Source: Prescottella defluvii (GTDB taxonomy: Bacteria > Actinomycetota > Actinomycetes > Mycobacteriales > Mycobacteriaceae). From it: DNA of 64,000 nucleotides. A program made the translations under genes and the position numbers. Where the stretch lies: NCBI RefSeq assembly GCF_000738775.1, contig NZ_JPOC01000007.1, positions 62,001-126,000 of the forward strand, in the 5' to 3' direction. Shown here piece by piece: positions 59,284 to 64,000 of this stretch. Numbering within the stretch: the first letter of the stretch is position 1; each line of letters begins with the position of its first letter. A model generated the notes under the pieces. That model worked only from the letters and a program-made list of their open reading frames with translations. It had not been told where the DNA came from and did not search any database.

Positions 59284-60588
59284 TCAGCCGTCGGGAAGCG
59301 CAGCAGCCCTGTCCAGCAGTACCTTCCGCTCGCGCTCGTTGCCGGTCAACTCGGCGGCCGCCTCGAACTCGTTGCGGGCCTCCCGGTTCCGTCCGAGCCG
59401 GGCGAGGAGTTCACCACGAGTCGCGGGTAGCAGCCGATAGCCCGCGAGGCGACCACCGTCGACGAGGCCGTCGACGATCCGCAGTGCGGCGTCGGGTCCC
59501 GAAGCCATCGCGACCGCCGCCGCGCGGTTGAGATCGACCACCGGTGACGGCGCCAGCCGGCCCAGAGCCTCGTAGAGGAGAACGATCCGGTCCCAGTCGG
59601 TTTCGTCGACGGACGGCGCGACCGCATGGCACTCCGCGATCGCCGCCTGCAACGCGTAGGCGCCGCGACCGCGGCCGATCGCGTCGGCCCTGGCGAGCGC
59701 GGCACGTCCCCGGGTGATGGCGCCGCGGTCCCACCGAAGACGATCCTGGTCGGCGAGCAGCACCGGGTCACCGTTCGCGTCGAGCCGCGCCGGGAACCGG
59801 GCGGCCGTCAACTCCATGAGCGCCACCAGGCCGTGCACGTCCGGTTCCTCCGGCAGGAGTTCGGCGAGAACACGTCCGAGCCGGACGGCCTCGCGGCTGA
59901 GCTCCGGACGCATCCACTCATCTCCAGCGCTGGACGCGTGCCCCTCGTTGAACACGAGATACAGCACGCCGAGGACCGCGCCCAGTCGCTCACCGAACTC
60001 GGACCGCGGCGGCACCTCGAACGGCACCTTCGCGGCGGCGAGGGTCTTCTTCGCACGTACGATCCGCTGCTGCACAGCGGCGGTCGACGCGAGGAACGCG
60101 CGCGCGATCTCCTCGCTCGACAGCCCGCCGACGACCTTGAGGGTCAAGGCGACCTGAGCCTCCCGCGACAGCACCGGATGGCACGACACGAACACCAGCC
60201 GGAGCACGTCGTCGTCGATCCGGTCCGGATCCCACGGCAGCTCGTCCGACGCGGCAGCCGCCTCCGCGGTCTCGAGGTCGCGTGCAATGGCGGCAACGCG
60301 CTGGTCGTAGCGTTCCTGCCGACGCCAGCCGTCGATCGCCTTGCGTTTCGCGACGGCGGTGAGCCACGCCCCCGGGTTCGCCGGGACACCGCTCTGCGGC
60401 CACTGCGCGATCGCATCGACGAGCGCCTCCTGAGCGAGATCCTCCGCCAGTCCGAAATCGCCCACAGTTCGGATGAGCGTGGCGACGATGCGGGCCGACT
60501 CGATGCGCCACACGGCCGCGACGGAGCGCCGCACGGACTCGATCGGGTCCGGCCGGTGCTCCGTCGGCATTGGCGGCATTGGCGGCAT
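59284..60588 (-). CDS. ECF42-type RNA polymerase sigma factor
   Basis: A 434-residue extracytoplasmic-function sigma factor with a long C-terminal extension. Region 2 is GDFGLAEDLAQEALVDAIAQWP, region 4 is LTLKVVGGLSSEEIARAFLASTAAVQQRIVRAKKTLA, then about 200 residues of TPR-like helices (DRGAITRGRAALARADAIG ... GELLARLGRNREARNEFEAAAEL). This is the ECF42 architecture, in which the extension takes the place of an anti-sigma factor. Its start (60588, 60579 or 60570) lies inside a 9-base repeat that gives MPPMPPMP. It follows its YCII partner by 4 bp. Confidence 0.92.
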   Translation of the reverse strand: MPPMPPMPTEHRPDPIESVRRSVAAVWRIESARIVATLIRTVGDFGLAEDLAQEALVDAIAQWPQSGVPANPGAWLTAVAKRKAIDGWRRQERYDQRVAAIARDLETAEAAAASDELPWDPDRIDDDVLRLVFVSCHPVLSREAQVALTLKVVGGLSSEEIARAFLASTAAVQQRIVRAKKTLAAAKVPFEVPPRSEFGERLGAVLGVLYLVFNEGHASSAGDEWMRPELSREAVRLGRVLAELLPEEPDVHGLVALMELTAARFPARLDANGDPVLLADQDRLRWDRGAITRGRAALARADAIGRGRGAYALQAAIAECHAVAPSVDETDWDRIVLLYEALGRLAPSPVVDLNRAAAVAMASGPDAALRIVDGLVDGGRLAGYRLLPATRGELLARLGRNREARNEFEAAAELTGNERERKVLLDRAAALPDG

Positions 60589-60589
60589 G
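60563..60589. repeat. 9-bp repeat creating three alternative starts
   Basis: Units GTCGGCATT, GGCGGCATT and GGCGGCATG (60563-60589) are tandem 9-mers. On the coding strand they give three in-frame Met codons (60588, 60579, 60570), so repeat number sets the sigma factor's start distance from the previous stop. Confidence 0.75.
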
Positions 60590-60592
60590 CGG

Positions 60593-61015
60593 CTACGCGT
60601 TGCGGTTCTCGAGCTCCTCGCGCCAGCCCTCTTCCTTCTGGATCCACTCGTTGTCCTGCGGGAAGTCCTCAGGTCCGGTCACCCGGCGCACCTCGATCTT
60701 CGCGCCCGGACCCAGCGGCACCCGCTTGGCCCACTCCGCAGCCTCCTCCTTGGACGCGACCTCGAGGATCCAGAATCCGTTGAACAGCTCCTTGGTCTCC
60801 CCGTACGGCCCGTCGGTGACGAGCGGGGTGTCGCCGGAGAAGTCCACGACGAACCCCTCCTCCGCGTCGGACAGCCCCTCGCCCGCCAACAGCACGCCCG
60901 CCTTCATCAGCGCCTCGTTGAACTTGCCCATCTGCTCGATGACCTGCTCGAACGGGACGTCCTTGTAAGCCTCGACGGCCTCGTCGGTGGCGCGCATGAT
61001 CAGCATGTACTTCAT
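60593..61015 (-). CDS. YCII/DGPF-domain protein, sigma-factor partner
   Basis: A 140-residue YCII-superfamily protein of the DGPF type: MKYMLIMRATDEAVEAYKD at the start and the signature DGPYGETKELFNGFWILEV. Such genes almost always precede ECF42 sigma factors, as here with only 4 bp between them, and are typical members of the sigma factor's own regulon. Its biochemical role is unknown. The frame continues upstream to 61396 without similarity. Confidence 0.92.
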   Translation of the reverse strand: MKYMLIMRATDEAVEAYKDVPFEQVIEQMGKFNEALMKAGVLLAGEGLSDAEEGFVVDFSGDTPLVTDGPYGETKELFNGFWILEVASKEEAAEWAKRVPLGPGAKIEVRRVTGPEDFPQDNEWIQKEEGWREELENRNA

Positions 61016-61173
61016 CTGTTCGCTCCTTCGTCGGGGGTCGCGATTCGACCCTCTCATCCAGGACGTCGAACGGGAAGACGCCGGATCGACACAGCCCGAG
61101 AATTTGTTCTTCGGCGGCCGGGCCGACGAGCGAAACCGCGAAGGGCCTCGCGAGCCGCCACACGGTCGCGGAC

Positions 61174-62142
61174 TCACATCACGGCGGGCACGGCCGATCG
61201 ACTCGCGCGGCGCAGCGCGGTGAGGTACTCCCCCTCGATCGTCTCGACGATTGTGCTCACCGGTTCGATTGCTCGGATGGGCGCAAGTCCCTGTCCGGCC
61301 GCCCAGACGTCCTTCCACCGCTTCATCGATTCCGCACCGGCGGTGTAGTTCTTGTCCCCGCTCGGAGGCGTGAGATTCTCGGGATCGAGCCCGCAAGCCA
61401 CGAGGCTGGGCTTGAGCCAGGAGGCCGGGGTGCCGGTGATCGCGGAACTGACCAGCAGATCGTCTACCCCGTGATCGACGACCATCTGCTTGTACCCGTC
61501 CACCGCCATGGATTCCGACGCCGCCAGGAACCGGGTACCCATGTAGACCAGGTCGGCGCCGGCGGTGACCGCACCTGCGACACCGTGGCCGTCACTGATG
61601 CCGCCACCGATGATGATCATCCCGTCGAAGAACTCACGCACGGCAGAGGTGAACGCGAAGGGCGACAGGTGGCCCGTGTGTCCGCCGGCGCCCGCAGACA
61701 CACATGCCATGCCGTCCACACCCGCGTCCGCTGCCTTGTGCGCAAGACGTAGGTTGACGACGTCGGCGATCACCGTGCCGCCGTATCCCTTGACGATGTC
61801 CATCACGGGCTTCGGGGACCCGAGGGCCGTAATGACGATCTGCGGCTTGTATTCGGCGATGAGACGCAGGTCGTCCGTGAGCCGGGCGTTACTGCTGTGC
61901 GTGATCACGTTCGCCGCCCACGGGGCGACCGGGCGGGAGCCGGCAGCCTCGGCCGCACGTAGGTGATCCGTGATCGATCCCATCCAGGTGTCGAGATCCG
62001 CTGCGGTACGGCAGTTCTGCGTCGGGAAGGAGCCGACGATACCTGCGGTGCAGGCGGCCGTGACGAGTTCCGGGCCGGAGACCAGGAACATCGGTGCCGC
62101 GACGACGGGCAACCGCAGGGCGGTCGGAAATGAGGCGGTCAT
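61174..62142 (-). CDS. nitronate monooxygenase (2-nitropropane dioxygenase type)
   Basis: A 322-residue FMN-dependent TIM-barrel enzyme of the nitronate monooxygenase family. Features are LRLPVVAAPMFLVSGPELVTAACTAGIVGSFP, GVDGMACVSAGAGGHTG (catalytic-His region) and IIIGGGISDGHGVAGAVTAGADLVYMGTRF (phosphate site). ATG 62142 is preceded by AGAGGA. It oxidises nitronates, or in some members acts on other substrates. It lies 44 bp downstream of the acyl-CoA synthetase. Confidence 0.92.
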   Translation of the reverse strand: MTASFPTALRLPVVAAPMFLVSGPELVTAACTAGIVGSFPTQNCRTAADLDTWMGSITDHLRAAEAAGSRPVAPWAANVITHSSNARLTDDLRLIAEYKPQIVITALGSPKPVMDIVKGYGGTVIADVVNLRLAHKAADAGVDGMACVSAGAGGHTGHLSPFAFTSAVREFFDGMIIIGGGISDGHGVAGAVTAGADLVYMGTRFLAASESMAVDGYKQMVVDHGVDDLLVSSAITGTPASWLKPSLVACGLDPENLTPPSGDKNYTAGAESMKRWKDVWAAGQGLAPIRAIEPVSTIVETIEGEYLTALRRASRSAVPAVM

Positions 62143-62186
62143 GGAGTCCTCTTTCGGGATGTATCGGTGTAAGTGTGTGTGGGAGT

Positions 62187-63746
62187 TCACGACGAGGCTC
62201 GAACGAGACCGTCGAGCAACTCGGCTGCAGCAGCCCGATCGACCTTCCCCAGCGCCGTCAACGGAAGACGGTCGACGCGATGCGCAGCCTTGGGGCGCTT
62301 GTAGTCGGGCAACCGCGTGCGACTCTCCGCCAGCACGACGGCGTCGGCGACGCCTGTGTCCGCAGCCGAGGTGTACGCGGCGACGATACGTTGCCCCCAT
62401 ACCTCGTCGGGCAGTCCGACGACGACGACATCGTCGACACCGGGGATTGCAGAGATCGCCTCCTCCACCTCACGTGGATAGACGTTGTAACCGCCGGTGA
62501 TGATCATGTCCTTGCTGCGACCGGTCAGGTGGATGTAGCCGTCGGGGTCCCGGTAGCCGAGGTCACCCGAGAACAAGTGGCCGTCCACGTGACTCTTACC
62601 CAGATCTGTTCGCGTACAAGCATTGTGATAGCCAGGGCTGACCGCGGGACCGGTGATCACGAGTTCGCCGATCTCCCCCTCGGGAACGGCCTCACCGAGA
62701 GCACGGAAACCGAAGGCCGCCTCCGGACAGACGCGCCCGACCGAGCCGAGCAGGTCGGCCTTCTCGAGCACACCACGGCGGTGGTCCGCCACGGTCAGCA
62801 CGGTCAGAGGCGGGATCGCCTCGACCATTCCGTAGTACTGCACGAGGTTGGGCGTGATGCGGTGGTACGCCTGCCGGACATGCTCGACCGGCATCGGTGC
62901 ACCCGCATACGCGAGCATGCGCATTCGCCGCATCACCGACAGTCGGGCGTCGTCGAAGTCGAGCAGTCGCGCGATGACCGTGGGCACCAGTGCCGTGTGG
63001 GTCACGGCGTGCGCCTCGACGGCGTCGACGAGACCCGCCGGGCCGATGTGTTCCAGCAGCACCTGCCGCCCGCCCGCCTCGAGAAAGGGCAGTACGAACA
63101 GGCCGCTGGTGTGAATGACTGGCCCGGCGTGCAGGAACACCGGCGGCTCGGCGCCGTCGAGAGTACCTGCGAGCACGTGGTCCCGCATCGCGCTCAGCGA
63201 GGCCAGCCGGTTCGCATGGGTTCGCTGGGCACCCTTCGGGACTCCCGTGGTACCGGACGAATAGTGCAGCGCGCACAGCGAATCCGGGTCGGGTGTGGGA
63301 ATTTCGGCGCCCCGCACGGTACCGGCCGCCAACTCGTCCACCGACGGACCGGTCGACGATGCCCCGCCGACGGCGACCACGGTCGGCATGCTGGTCGCAG
63401 TGGCGAACTCGGCTGCACCCGCGAGCCGTAGATCGACGATCAGTGCCGCCGGTTCACAGTCCTGAACGACACGCTCCCAGTCCATCCTGCCCACGCGCGG
63501 ATTGAGCGAGACCCGAACGAATCCGCCGATCGCGAGCCCGAGATCGACCTCGACCGCAGCGGTGGAATTGCCGAGCAGGACCACGACGCGACTCCCGGCC
63601 GCGACGCCGAGATCGCGCAGGCCACCGGCCAGCGCATGCACCCGATCGGACAGTTCCGTGAACGTTCGAGTCCCGCAGCTGTCCTCGAGTGCGATCGCCG
63701 ACCCGTATCGATCTGCCGCGGTGCGAACCACGTCGGCTATCGACAT
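62187..63746 (-). CDS. acyl-CoA synthetase (AMP-binding)
   Basis: A 519-residue ANL-superfamily ligase: LHYSSGTTGVPKGAQ (A3), YYGMVEAIPP, GHLFSGDLGYRD, GRSKDMIITGGYNVYP and the C-terminal LTALGKVDR Lys. It activates a carboxylic acid as CoA ester; the substrate is unknown. ATG 63746 follows GGAGGGAG and fits the family. It is divergent from the thiolase gene, 90 bp away, and cotranscribed with the nitronate monooxygenase, suggesting a small acyl-degradation locus. Confidence 0.92.
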   Translation of the reverse strand: MSIADVVRTAADRYGSAIALEDSCGTRTFTELSDRVHALAGGLRDLGVAAGSRVVVLLGNSTAAVEVDLGLAIGGFVRVSLNPRVGRMDWERVVQDCEPAALIVDLRLAGAAEFATATSMPTVVAVGGASSTGPSVDELAAGTVRGAEIPTPDPDSLCALHYSSGTTGVPKGAQRTHANRLASLSAMRDHVLAGTLDGAEPPVFLHAGPVIHTSGLFVLPFLEAGGRQVLLEHIGPAGLVDAVEAHAVTHTALVPTVIARLLDFDDARLSVMRRMRMLAYAGAPMPVEHVRQAYHRITPNLVQYYGMVEAIPPLTVLTVADHRRGVLEKADLLGSVGRVCPEAAFGFRALGEAVPEGEIGELVITGPAVSPGYHNACTRTDLGKSHVDGHLFSGDLGYRDPDGYIHLTGRSKDMIITGGYNVYPREVEEAISAIPGVDDVVVVGLPDEVWGQRIVAAYTSAADTGVADAVVLAESRTRLPDYKRPKAAHRVDRLPLTALGKVDRAAAAELLDGLVRASS

Positions 63747-63836
63747 GAGACTCCCTCCATTCGCTACAGTTATTGAAGTAGACAACGGCGGGCGGATTTC
63801 CGCAAGGGACCGCACCCCGACGCACAGGAGGAGCCC

Positions 63837-64000
63837 ATGACCCGACGCCCGTCCCCACCCGAGGGCCACATCCCGTGGGTGATCGACGCGGTCCGGACCC
63901 CGTTCGGCGCGGCCCGGGGAGCTCTCTCACACGTCCGGGCGGACGACCTGGCCGCGATTCCGATCGCCGACCTGGTCGGTAGGCATCCCACGCTCGATCC
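63837..64000 (+). CDS. thiolase / acetyl-CoA acyltransferase (cut by window end)
   Basis: The first 54 residues of a thiolase-family protein: after an 11-residue extension comes WVIDAVRTPFGAARGALSHVRADDLAAIPIADLVGRHP, the classical thiolase N-terminus. The catalytic Cys lies beyond the window. CAGGAGGA precedes the ATG at 63837. Together with the divergent acyl-CoA synthetase it points to beta-oxidation of an unknown acid. Confidence 0.85.
   Translation, partial: MTRRPSPPEGHIPWVIDAVRTPFGAARGALSHVRADDLAAIPIADLVGRHPTLD

Noticed and set aside
1-64000. tRNA, rRNA, CRISPR, insertion sequence, prophage or attachment site
   Set aside because: No cloverleaf-like segment, spaced direct repeats, transposase or integrase gene was seen anywhere in the window.

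Overview
The window is high-GC actinobacterial chromosome, about 64 kb, densely coded, with many 4 to 20 bp gene overlaps and GTG starts. The gene set points to a mycolic-acid actinomycete, most likely Rhodococcus or a close relative. Supporting genes are an actinobacterial integration host factor, polyprenol-phosphate-mannose synthase, a GT87 mannosyltransferase, a cutinase-like protein, an IdeR-type iron box, several acyl-CoA synthetases, a Baeyer-Villiger-type monooxygenase and benzaldehyde/benzyl-alcohol dehydrogenases. I see no rRNA, tRNA, CRISPR array, insertion sequence or prophage.

Layout. 1-4 kb: alpha/beta hydrolase (cut by the left edge), PAP2-like membrane protein, divergent HxlR regulator/nitroreductase pair, secreted Gln/His-rich protein, DUF2889 protein. 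4-5.7 kb: DHA2 drug exporter. 5.7-16.8 kb: a nickel/urease island. The urease operon runs on the minus strand in the order ureA, His-tailed CbiX-like protein, fused ureB-ureC, ureF, ureG, ureD. It faces a five-gene nickel/peptide-type ABC importer on the plus strand across a shared 338 bp control region. There is no ureE; the His-tailed protein sits where a nickel donor would be expected. 16.9-21 kb: CoA-transferase, AzlCD exporter, M23 peptidase. 21-27 kb: acyl-CoA synthetase, SnoaL-like protein, TetR regulator with a perfect operator, kinase-like protein plus an unknown partner, secreted tyrosine phosphatase. 27-31.3 kb: small VOC-type protein, Ppm1, and a divergent amidohydrolase/glutamine-synthetase-like pair that resembles FluG split in two. 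31.3-36 kb: small Cys-rich protein, cupin, MerR regulator with membrane partner, DUF3592 protein, CHAP protein, AMIN-like lipoprotein and a 35-residue gene. 36-41.3 kb: PhoD-type phosphatase and an IdeR-box operon (substrate-binding lipoprotein, MFS, FetB-like permease).

41.4-49.8 kb: HTH protein behind a 15+15 bp palindrome, a 43-residue hydrophobic peptide gene, aminopeptidase N, enoyl-CoA hydratase, a diverged integration host factor, an APH-like kinase, a UBP zinc finger, a flavin monooxygenase and an AIM24 protein. 49.9-52.2 kb: a P1B-type metal ATPase fused to a hemerythrin-like domain, which is a second link to nickel or iron. 52.5-55.2 kb: benzaldehyde and benzyl-alcohol dehydrogenase operon behind a palindromic operator. 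55.3-60.6 kb: SanA-like protein, cutinase-like protein, GT87 enzyme, ECF42-type sigma factor with its YCII partner. 61-64 kb: nitronate monooxygenase and acyl-CoA synthetase, divergent from a thiolase cut by the right edge.

The most notable system is the urease island, with a UreB-UreC fusion, a chelatase-like His-tailed protein in place of UreE, and a dedicated importer. Two unannotated-type small genes, several near-perfect operators and repeated 9-bp tandem triplications are also reported.
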